From the NCBI GenBank assembly GCA_936432065.2, contig OW386287.2:76573804-76637803 (forward strand): a stretch of DNA of 64,000 nt. The letters run 5' to 3'. Made by a program: the position numbers and the translations under genes. This DNA comes from Rutpela maculata (Eukaryota > Arthropoda > Insecta > Coleoptera > Cerambycidae). Position 1 is the stretch's first letter. Each line of letters begins with the position of its first letter. Of the stretch, positions 46,570-59,036 are shown in pieces. The notes under the pieces were generated by a model. It saw only the letters and a list, made by a program, of their open reading frames with translations, made no database searches and was not told the DNA's origin.

Positions 46570-46680
46570 ATGGTTCAGTGAGTTAAGTGCAGGGTGTATT
46601 TAATACACCCTGGTTAAGTGTTAGGTTGCGAGTCAAAAGGTCTGCGGTTCGATCCCTGCATGTTCCGGTTTTTTTTTCGT
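46570..46680 (+). other. tRNA-like module in element E
   Basis: TGGTTCAGTGAGTTAAGTG looks like an A box and D arm. GTTGCGAGTCAAAAGGTCT lies where an anticodon arm would be, and GCGGTTCGATCCCTGC contains a B box. A run of T follows at about 46669-46677, a possible Pol III stop. The T-stem pairing is poor, and a 23-bp insertion (46590-46612) splits the D-arm region, so a working tRNA is unlikely. A tRNA-derived SINE head captured by a DNA transposon is the simplest reading. Confidence 0.6.
46590..46612. mobile_element. 23-bp perfect palindrome with 8-bp flanking duplication
   Basis: The half-arm CAGGGTGTATT is followed by a single T and then its exact reverse complement. It is flanked by GTTAAGTG on both sides (46582-46589 and 46613-46620). 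Element D lacks the insertion at the corresponding place. The structure is that of two fused transposon ends with no interior, with hAT-type target duplication length and a CAGGG start. Confidence 0.8.
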
Positions 46681-47370
46681 CATAAACTTTATTAATAATT
46701 GTGGAAAGATATTATAATGAGAGGTTTGCATCCCGTATCGCAAAATTCACTGATTACCAATACGTCATATTGGCGTCATATGTATGACGTCATTGGGCTG
46801 TGACATTGTGCCGTCTTTTTCACGTCATTTTTACGTCATGCTGAAGGTGAAATTTACGTAATTAATGCCGAAAAAACGACGTCATAATGACGGAACCTTG
46901 CTGCCTGGGAAAAAGTGTTAATGAGGTATTACATCGAATATTTTTGAGGCTTTTTATGGAAGAGTAATGAAATTGAAAAGATATACTAAGGAGTTCCTAG
47001 CAGACATTTTATACTTTTTATAAGGATATATTTGTACTTATTTTTATAAGACTACATGGGTATATGTCAGTTTAGCTTATATAAGAATTTAATGGAAACG
47101 TGTAAGAATGCATGTTAAAAAGTATGAATAAGGTATTATCGAATACTTTTGTGAGTTTTTTTGGAATCTGAAGAGTAATGAAATTGAAAAGATAGACCAA
47201 GGAGTTCCTAGTAGGCATCTTATACATTTTTGTAAGGATATATTTGTACTTATTTTTATAAGACTTCATGGGTCCATATCAGTTTAGTTTACATAAAAAG
47301 TTTATATAAGAATTTAATAAGGATTTATAGGGACATCTATATAAAAAGTATTAATAATGATTTACAACTA

Positions 47371-47880
47371 TTAATTTGATAAGTGTTCATGGGGTTTCAT
47401 TATACTTCACAGTCCTGTCCTCATTATTACCACTTGTAGTAGTGCTAACTTCTACCAATACCGTACAACGTTTAAAGAATTTTTCTTCGCCCGTAGTTAT
47501 CCTGTCCCTGCGCCGGCCCTGTTGTGTCTTACTCGACGCGCCACCTATCGTGTTCATATCACATCCTACCTGTAGGAAGTTAGCAACGCGTTGCTGGCAA
47601 CGCGTTGCCAACTTCACACTTTCAAAATATTGGCAACGGAAATAAGTTTTGAGTCAATATTGGAAAAATTATTGGAAATCATGAATTTAGTATTAAAATT
47701 ACCTTATATTACATAATAGAGTAAAAGCCATTGTAATACTACAAACTACAATAAATCATTTTTGGTCGAAAAACGAAAATTTATTAAAATAAATTTTAAT
47801 GTATGTTTATAACTATTCCAATGGAAAATTCCTACTCGGTACAGCTCCTACGTGGTGATATTCATCCTGACATCAGAATA
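47371..47880. other. GC-richer patch with paired palindromes at the satellite edge
   Basis: Two perfect 14-bp palindromes stand side by side: AGCAACGCGTTGCT (47582-47595) and GGCAACGCGTTGCC (47596-47609). A minus-strand open frame at 47387-47617 (with KTQQGRRRDRITTGEEKFFK) crosses them. It is of unknown meaning and not supported as a gene. The rest is AT-rich. Confidence 0.6.
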
Positions 47881-49799
47881 TAAAGCAATATTCATTGCAG
47901 TCAAAGAATGGAAAATTCCAAAAATATTTTTTCGAACATGTGTCTGTGTTTAAAGACACATACATATCATACTCCATGACCACCCACAGACCCAATAGGG
48001 AGACGAGTATCCTACAACCGGAATAGTTACCTATCGTCAATAAATGGAAAATAAAAAAAATACATTTTCTCGAAAACGGTGAAATATCGGTGATCAAACT
48101 TACATATCATCGTATATACTACAATCCCTATAAGATGACAGGCGTCCTATGAGCGAAATAAAGTTTCCACAATAAAAAAATGGAAAATTAAAAAAAAATT
48201 ATTTTCTCGAAAACCTTGAGATGTCGGTGATCAAACTCACATGAATATCTCCGTATATACTGCCACCTACAACGCCTATAAGCTGACAGTCGTCCTACAA
48301 GCGGAATAAAGTTTCTACAGTAAAAAAATGGAAAATTAAAAAAAATTATTTCCTCGAAAACCTTGAGATGTCGGTGACCCAAATCACATGCATATCTTCG
48401 TATATACTGCCACATACAACCCCCACGGGATGACAAGCGTTCTACAAGAGGAATAAAGTCTCTACAGTAAAAAAAATGGAAAATATAAAAAAATTACTTT
48501 CTCGAAAACTTTGAGATGTCGGTGATCTAACTCATATGAATATCTTCGTATATACTGTCATCTACAACCCCTATAACGTGGCAATCGTCCTACAAGCGGA
48601 ATAAAGTTTCTACAGTAAAAAAATAAAAAATAAAAAAAAATTACTTTCTCGAAAACCTCGAGATGTCGGTGATCAAACTCACATGAATATCTCCGTATAT
48701 ACTGCCAACTACAACGCCTATAAGGTGAAAGTCGTCCTACAAGCGGAATAAAGTCTCTACAGTAAAAAAAATGGAAAATATGAAAAAATTATTTTCTCGA
48801 AAACTTTGAGATGTCGGTGATCTAACTCATATGAATACCTTCGTATGCACTGTCGTCTACAACCCCTATAAGGTGGCAATCGTCCTACAAGCGGAATAAA
48901 GTTTCTACAATAAAAAAATGGAAAATTTAAAAAAATTATTTTTTCGAAAACCTTGAGATGTCGGTGATCAAACTTACATGAATATCTCCGTATATACTGC
49001 CACCTACAACGCCTATAAGCTGACAGTCGTCCTACAAGCGGAATAAAGTTTCTACAGTAAAAAAATGGAAAATTTAAAAAAATTCTTTCCTCGAAAACCT
49101 TGAGATGTCGGTGATCCAAATCACATGCATATCTTCGAATATACTGCCACCTACAACCCCCACAGGATGACAAGCGTTCTACAAGAGGAATAAAGTCTCT
49201 ACATTAAAAATAAGAAAAATATAAAAAAATTACTTTCTCGAAAACTTTGAGATGTCGGTGATCTAACTTACATGATTATCTTCGTATATACTGCCACCTA
49301 CAACTCCTATAAGGTGGCAATCGTCCTACAAGCGGAATAAAGTTTCTACAGTAAAAAAAAATAGAAAATATAAAAAAATTATTTTCTCGAAAACCTCGAG
49401 ATGTCGATGATCAAACTCACATGCATATCTTCGTATACATTGCCACTTACAACCAATATAGGATGGCAATTGTCCTACAAGCAGAATAAAGTTTCTACAG
49501 TAAAAAAATAGAAAATATAAAAAAATTACTTTCTCGAAAACCTCGGGATGTTGGTGATCAAACTCACATGAATATCTTCGTATATACTGCCACCCACAAC
49601 CCCTATAAGATGACAATCGTCCTACAAGCGGAATAAAGTCACTACAGATGAAAAGATGAAAAAAAAAACCGTTTCCAGCAACGGTTTCGTTGCCGTCGCC
49701 CAGACCATCATGACAGGCGTCGCACAGCAGAATAAATTTTAAAAAATTATTTTCACAAAAACCTTGCGATGTCGGTGATCAAACTCACATGCATATCAT

Positions 49800-51100
49800 C
49801 GTATATACTACCACCTACAACCCCCACAGGATGACAAGCGTTCTATAAGAGGAATAAAGTCTCTACAGTAAAAAAATGGAAAATTTTAAAAAATTACTTT
49901 CTCGAAAACTTTGAGATGTCGGTGAACTAACTCACATGATTATCTTCGTATATACTGCGACCTACAACTCCTATAAGGTGGCAATCGTCCTACAAGCGGA
50001 ATAAAGTTTCTGCAGAAAAAAATAGAAAATATAAAAAAATTACTTTCTCGAAAACCTCGAGATGTCGTTGATCAAACTCACATGCATATCTTCGTATGTA
50101 CTGCCACCCACAACCCCTATAGGATGGCAATTGTCCTACAAGCGGAATAAAGTTTCTACAGCAAAAAAAATAGAAAATATAAAAAAATTACTTTCTCGAA
50201 AACCTCGAGATGTCGGTGATCAAACTCACATGAATATCTTGGTATATACTGCCACCCACAACCCCTATAAGATGACAATCGTCCTACAAGCGGAATAAAG
50301 TTACTACAAATGAAAAGATGAAAAAACCGTTGCCAGCAACGGTTTCGTTGCCGGCGCCCAGAGCATCATGACAGGCGTCGTACAGCAGAATAAATTTTAA
50401 AAAATTATTTTCATAAAAACCTTGAGATGTCGGTGATCAAACTGACATGCATATCATCGTATATACTACCACCTACAACCCCCACAGGATGACAAGCGTT
50501 CTATAAGAGGAATAAAGTCTCTAGAGTAAAAAAATGGAAAATTTTAAAAAATTACTTTCTCGAAAACTTTGAGATGTCGGTGATCTAACTCACATGATTA
50601 TCTTCGTATATACTGCCACCTACAACTCCTATAAGGTGGCAATCGTCCTACAAGCGGAATAAAGTTTCTGCATAAAAAAAATAGAATATATAAAAAAAAT
50701 TACTTTCTCGAAAACCTCGAGATGTCGGCGATCAAACTCACATGCATGTCTTCGTATGTACTGCCACCCACAACCCCTATAGGATGGCAATTGTCCTACA
50801 AGCGGAATAAAGTTTCTACAGTAAAAAAATAGAAAATATAAAAAAATTACTTTCTCGAAAACCTCGAGATGTCGGTGATCAAACTTACATGAATATCTTC
50901 GTATATACTGCCACCCACAACCCCCATAAGATGACAATCGTCCTACAAGCGGAATAAAGTTTCTACAGTAAAAACATAGAAAATAAAAAAAAAATATTTT
51001 CTCGGAAACCTCGAGATGTCGATGATCAAACTCACACATATCTTCGTATACATTGTCACTTACAACCCCTATAGGATGGCAATTGTCCTACAAGCGGAAT
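49800..51100 (+). repeat. higher-order block matching 60317-61617 at offset 10517
   Basis: Distinctive variant sites (a CTTGGTATATAC monomer, GAGTAAAAAAATGG after CTCTA, and GAATATATAAAAAAAATTAC) occur in the same order at 50.2-50.7 kb and 60.7-61.2 kb, offset by 10517 bp. The copies differ at a few sites, for example CAGAGCATCATG against CACAGCATCATG. The block edges are approximate. Confidence 0.75.
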
Positions 51101-51234
51101 AAAGTTTCTACAGTAAAAAAAATAGAAAATATAAAAAAATTACTTTCTCGAAAACCTCGAGATGTCGATGATCAAACTCACATGCATATCTTCGTATACA
51201 TTGCCACTTGCAACCCCTATAGGATGGCAATTGT

Positions 51235-54200
51235 CCTACAAGCGGAATAAAGTTTCTACAGTAAAAAAAATAGAAAATATAAAAAAATTACTTTGTCGAA
51301 AACTTTGAGATGTCGGTGATCTATCTCACATGATTATCTTCGTACATACTGCCACCTACAACTCCTATAAGGTGGCAATCGTCCTACAAGCGGAATAAAG
51401 TTTCTACAGTAAAGAAAAATAGAAAATATAAAAAAATTATTTTCTCGAAAAGCTCGAGATCTCGATGATCAAACTCACATGCATATCTTCGTATACATTG
51501 CCACTTACAACCCCTATAGGATGGCAAATTGTCCTACAAGCGGAATAAAGTTTCTACAGTAAAAAATAGAAAATATAAAAAAATTACTTTCTCGAAAACT
51601 TTGAGATGTCGGTGATCTATCTCACATGATTATCTTCGTACATACTGCCACCTACAACTCCTATAAGGTGGCAATCGTCCTACAAGCGGAACAAAGTTTC
51701 TACAGTAAAAAAAATAGAAAATATAAAAAAATTATTTTCTCGGAAACCTCGAGATGTCGATGATCAAACTCACATGCATATCTTCGTATACATTGCCACT
51801 AACAACCCCTATAAGATGGCAATTGTCCTACAAGCGGAATAAAGTTTCTACAGTAAAAAAAAATAGAAAATATAAAAAAATTACTTTGTCGAAAACTTTG
51901 AGATGTCGGTGATCTATCTCACATGATTATCTTCGTACATACTGCCACCTACAACTCCTATAAGGTAGCAATCGTTCTACAAGCGGAATAAAATTTCTAC
52001 AGTAAAAAAAATAGAAAATATAAAAAAATTATTTTCTCGAAAAGCTCGAGATCTCGATGATCAAACTCACATGCATATCTTCGTATACATTGCCACTTAC
52101 AACCCCTATAGGATGGCAAATTGTCCTACAAGCGGAATAAAGTTTCTACAGTAAAAAAATAGAAAATATAAAAAAATTACTTTCTCGAAAATCTCGAGAT
52201 GTCGGTGATCAAACTCACATGAATATCTTCGTATATACTGCCACCCACAACCCCTATAAGATGACAATCGTCCTACAAGCGGAATAAAGTCACTACAGAT
52301 GAAAGGATGAAAAAACCGTTGCCAGCAACGGTTTCGTTGTCGTCGTCCAGACCATCAGGATAGGTGTCGCACAGCAGAAAAAATTTTAAAAAATTATTTT
52401 CACAAAAACCTTGAGATGTCGGTGATCAAACTGACATGCATATCATCGTATATACTACCACCTACAACCCCCACAGGATGACAAGCGTTCTATAAGAGGA
52501 ATAAAGTCTCTACAGTAAAAAAATGGAAAATTTTAAAAAATTACTTTCTCGAAAACTTTGAGATGTCGGTGATCTAACTCACATGATTATCTTCGTATAT
52601 ACTGCCACCTACAACTCCTATAAGGTGGCAATCGTCCTACAAGCGGAATAAAGTTTCTGCAAAAAAAATAGAAAATATAAAAAAAATTACTTTCTCGAAA
52701 ACATCGAGATGTCGGCGATCAAACTCACATGCATGTCTTCGTATGTACTGCCACTTACAACCCCTATAGGATGGCAATTGTCCTACAAGCGGAATAAAGT
52801 TTCTACGGTAAAAAAATAAAAAATATAAAAAAATTACTTTCTCGAAAACCTCGAGATGTCGGTGATCAAACTTACATGAATATCTTCGTATATACTGCCA
52901 CCCACAACCCCCATAAGATGACAATCGTCCTACAAGCGGAATAAAGTTTCTACAGTAAAAAAATAGAAAATAAAAAAAATTATTTTCTCGGAAACCTCGA
53001 GATGTCGATGATCCAACTCACATGCATATCTTCGTATACATTGCCACTTACAACCCCTATAGGATGGCAATTGTCCTACAAGCGGAATAAAGTTTCTACA
53101 GTAAAAAAAATAGAAAATATAAAAAAATTACTTTCTCGAAAACCTCGAGATGTCGATGATCAAACTCACATGCATATCTTCGTATACACTGCCACTTACA
53201 ACCCCTATACGATGGCAATTGTCCTACAAGCGGAATAAAGTTTCTACAGTAAAAAAATTAGAAAATATAAAAAATTTACTTTGTCGAAAACTTTGAGATG
53301 TCGGTGATCTATCTCACATGATTATCTTTGTACATACTGCCACCTACAACTCCTATAAGGTGGCAATCGTCCTACAAGCGGAATAAAGTTTCTACAGTAA
53401 AAAAAATAGAAAATACAAAAAAAATTATTTTCTCGAAAAGCTCGAGATCTCGATGATCAAACTCACATGCATATCTTCGTATACATTGCCACTTACAACC
53501 CCTATAGGATGGCAAATTGTCCTACAAGCGGAATAAAGTTTCTACAGTAAAAAAATAGAAAATATAAAAAAATTACTTTCTCGAAAATCTCGAGATGTCG
53601 GTGATCAAACTCACATGAATATCTTCGTATATACTGCCACCCACAACCCCTATAAGATGACAATCGTCCTACAAGCGGAATAAAGACACTACAGATGAAA
53701 GGATGAAAAAACCGTTGCCAGCAACGGTTTCGTTGTCGTCGTCCAGACCATCAGGATAGGCGTCGCACAGCAGAATAAATTTTAAAAAATTATTTTCACA
53801 AAAACCTTGAGATGACGGTGATCAAATTCACATGCATATCATCGTATATACTACCACCTACAACCCCCACAGGATGACAAGCGTTCTATAAGAGGAATAA
53901 AGTCTCTACAATAAAAAAATGGAAAATTTTAAAAAATTACTTTCTCGAAAACTTTGAGATGTCGGTGATCTAACTCACATGATTATCTTCGTATATACTG
54001 CCACCTACAACTCCTATAAGGTGGCAATCGTCTTACAAGCGGAATAAAGTTTCTGCAGAAAAAAAATAGAAAATATAAAAAAAATTACTTTCTCGAAAAC
54101 CTCGAGATGTCGGCGATCAATCTCACATGCATATCTTCGTATGTACTGTCACCCACAACCCCTATAGGATGGCAATTGTCCTACAAGCGGAATAAAGTTT

Positions 54201-55135
54201 CTACAGTAAAAAAAATAGAAAATATAAAAAAATTACTTTCTCGAAAACCTCGAGATGTCGGTGATCAAACTTACATGCATATCTTCGTATATGCTACCAC
54301 CTACAACACCTATAAGGCGACATGCGTCCTACAAGCGGAATAAAGTCACTACAGATGAAAAGATGAAAAAAAACCGTTTCCAGCAACGGTTTCGTTGCCG
54401 GCGCCCAGAGCATCATGACAGGCGTCGTACAGCGGAATAAATTTTAAAAAATTATTTTCACAAAAACCTTGAGATGTCGGTGATCAAACTGACATGCATA
54501 TCATCGTATATACTACCACCTACAACCCCCACAGGGTGACAAGCGTTCTATAACAGGAATAAAGTCTCTACAGTAAAAAAATGGAAAATTTTAAAAAATT
54601 ACTTTCTCGAAAACTTTGAGATGTCGGTGATCTAACTCACATGATTATCTTCGTATATACTGCCACCTACAACTCCTATAAGGTGGCAATCGTCCTACAA
54701 GCGGAATAAAGTTTCTGCATAAAAAAAATAGAAAATATAAAAAAAATTACTTTCTCGAAAACCTCGAGATGTCGGCGATCAAACTCACATGCATGTCTTC
54801 GTATGTACTGCCACCCACAACCCCTATAGGATGGCAATTGTCCTACAAGCGGAATAAAGTTTCTACGGTAAAAAAATAGAAAATATAAAAAAATTACTTT
54901 CTCGTAAACCTCGAGATGTCGGTGATCAAACTTATATGAATATCTTCGTATATACTGCCACCCACAACCCCCATAAGATGACAATCGTCCTACAAGCGGA
55001 ATAAAGTTTCTACAGTAAAAAAATAGAAAATAAAAAAAAATTATTTTCTCGGAAACCTCGAGATGTCGATGATCAAACTCACATGCATATCTTCGTATAC
55101 ATTGCCACTTACAACCCCTATAGGATGGCAATTGC
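51235..55135 (+). repeat. 3901-bp higher-order repeat, copy 1
   Basis: Every variant monomer and A-run that I compared recurs 3901 bp later (52314/56215, 53710/57611 and 54372/58273 hairpins; the rare TAAAGAAAAATAG, GCAGAAAAAATTTT and TTCTACGGTAAAAA variants). Homology at this offset breaks just left of 51235, where GTCCTACA replaces GCCCTACA. Confidence 0.9.
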
Positions 55136-58100
55136 CCTACAAGCGGAATAAAGTTTCTACAGTAAAAAAAATAGAAAATATAAAAAAATTACTTTGTCGA
55201 AAACTTTGAGATGTCGGTGATCTATCTCACATGATTATCTTCGTACATACTGCCACCTACAACTCCTATAAGGTGGCAATCGTCCTACAAGCGGAATAAA
55301 GTTTCTACAGTAAAGAAAAATAGAAAATATAAAAAAATTATTTTCTCGAAAAGCTCGAGATCTCGATGATCAAACTCACATGCATATCTTCGTATACATT
55401 GCCACTTACAACCCCTATAGGATGGCAAATTGTCCTACAAGCGGAATAAAGTTTCTACAGTAAAAAATAGAAAATATAAAAAAATTACTTTCTCGAAAAC
55501 TTTGAGATGTCGGTGATCTATCTCACATGATTATCTTCGTACATACTGCCACCTACAACTCCTATAAGGTGGCAATCGTCCTACAAGCGGAACAAAGTTT
55601 CTACAGTAAAAAAAATAGAAAATATAAAAAAATTATTTTCTCGGAAACCTCGAGATGTCGATGATCAAACTCACATGCATATCTTCGTATACATTGCCAC
55701 TAACAACCCCTATAAGATGGCAATTGTCCTACAAGCGGAATAAAGTTTCTACAGTAAAAAAAAATAGAAAATATAAAAAAATTACTTTGTCGAAAACTTT
55801 GAGATGTCGGTGATCTATCTCACATGATTATCTTCGTACATACTGCCACCTACAACTCCTATAAGGTAGCAATCGTTCTACAAGCGGAATAAAATTTCTA
55901 CAGTAAAAAAAATAGAAAATATAAAAAAATTATTTTCTCGAAAAGCTCGAGATCTCGATGATCAAACTCACATGCATATCTTCGTATACATTGCCACTTA
56001 CAACCCCTATAGGATGGCAAATTGTCCTACAAGCGGAATAAAGTTTCTACAGTAAAAAAATAGAAAATATAAAAAAATTACTTTCTCGAAAATCTCGAGA
56101 TGTCGGTGATCAAACTCACATGAATATCTTCGTATATACTGCCACCCACAACCCCTATAAGATGACAATCGTCCTACAAGCGGAATAAAGTCACTACAGA
56201 TGAAAGGATGAAAAAACCGTTGCCAGCAACGGTTTCGTTGTCGTCGTCCAGACCATCAGGATAGGTGTCGCACAGCAGAAAAAATTTTAAAAAATTATTT
56301 TCACAAAAACCTTGAGATGTCGGTGATCAAACTGACATGCATATCATCGTATATACTACCACCTACAACCCCCACAGGATGACAAGCGTTCTATAAGAGG
56401 AATAAAGTCTCTACAGTAAAAAAATGGAAAATTTTAAAAAATTACTTTCTCGAAAACTTTGAGATGTCGGTGATCTAACTCACATGATTATCTTCGTATA
56501 TACTGCCACCTACAACTCCTATAAGGTGGCAATCGTCCTACAAGCGGAATAAAGTTTCTGCAAAAAAAATAGAAAATATAAAAAAAATTACTTTCTCGAA
56601 AACATCGAGATGTCGGCGATCAAACTCACATGCATGTCTTCGTATGTACTGCCACTTACAACCCCTATAGGATGGCAATTGTCCTACAAGCGGAATAAAG
56701 TTTCTACGGTAAAAAAATAAAAAATATAAAAAAATTACTTTCTCGAAAACCTCGAGATGTCGGTGATCAAACTTACATGAATATCTTCGTATATACTGCC
56801 ACCCACAACCCCCATAAGATGACAATCGTCCTACAAGCGGAATAAAGTTTCTACAGTAAAAAAATAGAAAATAAAAAAAATTATTTTCTCGGAAACCTCG
56901 AGATGTCGATGATCCAACTCACATGCATATCTTCGTATACATTGCCACTTACAACCCCTATAGGATGGCAATTGTCCTACAAGCGGAATAAAGTTTCTAC
57001 AGTAAAAAAAATAGAAAATATAAAAAAATTACTTTCTCGAAAACCTCGAGATGTCGATGATCAAACTCACATGCATATCTTCGTATACACTGCCACTTAC
57101 AACCCCTATACGATGGCAATTGTCCTACAAGCGGAATAAAGTTTCTACAGTAAAAAAATTAGAAAATATAAAAAATTTACTTTGTCGAAAACTTTGAGAT
57201 GTCGGTGATCTATCTCACATGATTATCTTTGTACATACTGCCACCTACAACTCCTATAAGGTGGCAATCGTCCTACAAGCGGAATAAAGTTTCTACAGTA
57301 AAAAAAATAGAAAATACAAAAAAAATTATTTTCTCGAAAAGCTCGAGATCTCGATGATCAAACTCACATGCATATCTTCGTATACATTGCCACTTACAAC
57401 CCCTATAGGATGGCAAATTGTCCTACAAGCGGAATAAAGTTTCTACAGTAAAAAAATAGAAAATATAAAAAAATTACTTTCTCGAAAATCTCGAGATGTC
57501 GGTGATCAAACTCACATGAATATCTTCGTATATACTGCCACCCACAACCCCTATAAGATGACAATCGTCCTACAAGCGGAATAAAGACACTACAGATGAA
57601 AGGATGAAAAAACCGTTGCCAGCAACGGTTTCGTTGTCGTCGTCCAGACCATCAGGATAGGCGTCGCACAGCAGAATAAATTTTAAAAAATTATTTTCAC
57701 AAAAACCTTGAGATGACGGTGATCAAATTCACATGCATATCATCGTATATACTACCACCTACAACCCCCACAGGATGACAAGCGTTCTATAAGAGGAATA
57801 AAGTCTCTACAATAAAAAAATGGAAAATTTTAAAAAATTACTTTCTCGAAAACTTTGAGATGTCGGTGATCTAACTCACATGATTATCTTCGTATATACT
57901 GCCACCTACAACTCCTATAAGGTGGCAATCGTCTTACAAGCGGAATAAAGTTTCTGCAGAAAAAAAATAGAAAATATAAAAAAAATTACTTTCTCGAAAA
58001 CCTCGAGATGTCGGCGATCAATCTCACATGCATATCTTCGTATGTACTGTCACCCACAACCCCTATAGGATGGCAATTGTCCTACAAGCGGAATAAAGTT

Positions 58101-59036
58101 TCTACAGTAAAAAAAATAGAAAATATAAAAAAATTACTTTCTCGAAAACCTCGAGATGTCGGTGATCAAACTTACATGCATATCTTCGTATATGCTACCA
58201 CCTACAACACCTATAAGGCGACATGCGTCCTACAAGCGGAATAAAGTCACTACAGATGAAAAGATGAAAAAAAACCGTTTCCAGCAACGGTTTCGTTGCC
58301 GGCGCCCAGAGCATCATGACAGGCGTCGTACAGCGGAATAAATTTTAAAAAATTATTTTCACAAAAACCTTGAGATGTCGGTGATCAAACTGACATGCAT
58401 ATCATCGTATATACTACCACCTACAACCCCCACAGGGTGACAAGCGTTCTATAACAGGAATAAAGTCTCTACAGTAAAAAAATGGAAAATTTTAAAAAAT
58501 TACTTTCTCGAAAACTTTGAGATGTCGGTGATCTAACTCACATGATTATCTTCGTATATACTGCCACCTACAACTCCTATAAGGTGGCAATCGTCCTACA
58601 AGCGGAATAAAGTTTCTGCATAAAAAAAATAGAAAATATAAAAAAAATTACTTTCTCGAAAACCTCGAGATGTCGGCGATCAAACTCACATGCATGTCTT
58701 CGTATGTACTGCCACCCACAACCCCTATAGGATGGCAATTGTCCTACAAGCGGAATAAAGTTTCTACGGTAAAAAAATAGAAAATATAAAAAAATTACTT
58801 TCTCGTAAACCTCGAGATGTCGGTGATCAAACTTATATGAATATCTTCGTATATACTGCCACCCACAACCCCCATAAGATGACAATCGTCCTACAAGCGG
58901 AATAAAGTTTCTACAGTAAAAAAATAGAAAATAAAAAAAAATTATTTTCTCGGAAACCTCGAGATGTCGATGATCAAACTCACATGCATATCTTCGTATA
59001 CATTGCCACTTACAACCCCTATAGGATGGCAATTGC
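55136..59036 (+). repeat. 3901-bp higher-order repeat, copy 2
   Basis: This is the adjacent copy of 51235-55135. I found no difference at the sites sampled. Right of 59036 the order of variants changes (an A-run one base shorter and TCTTTGTACATAC in place of TCTTCGTACATAC), so the tandem pair ends there. Confidence 0.9.

Larger units (their letters stand above)
46145..46909. mobile_element. element E: TIR element carrying a tRNA-like module
   Basis: The left end CCCAGGTAGCAGGGTGACGT, then CATTATGACGTC, pairs with the right end reverse complement CCCAGGCAGCAAGGTTCCGT, then CATTATGACGTC. GACGTCAT motifs fill the subterminal regions. The element is 765 bp, the same family as element D. No clear target duplication could be read because the flanks are A-rich. 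No transposase. Confidence 0.9.
45860..47370. repeat. diverged tandem repeat, about 211-bp period, interrupted by element E
   Basis: The blocks AGAGTAATGAAATTGAAAAG (46961 and 47172), GGATATATTTGTACTTATTT, and CATGGG...TCAGTTTAG recur 211 bp apart. Weaker matches at 45.9-46.1 kb (TTTAATTTGATAAGT, TCAGTTTAGTTTATA) and at 47.3-47.4 kb extend the array. Element E sits between units. The array lies next to the main satellite but is a different sequence. Confidence 0.7.

Noticed and set aside
46570..46680. Functional tRNA gene in element E
   Set aside because: Weak T-stem pairing, and the D-arm region is split by a 23-bp palindrome.
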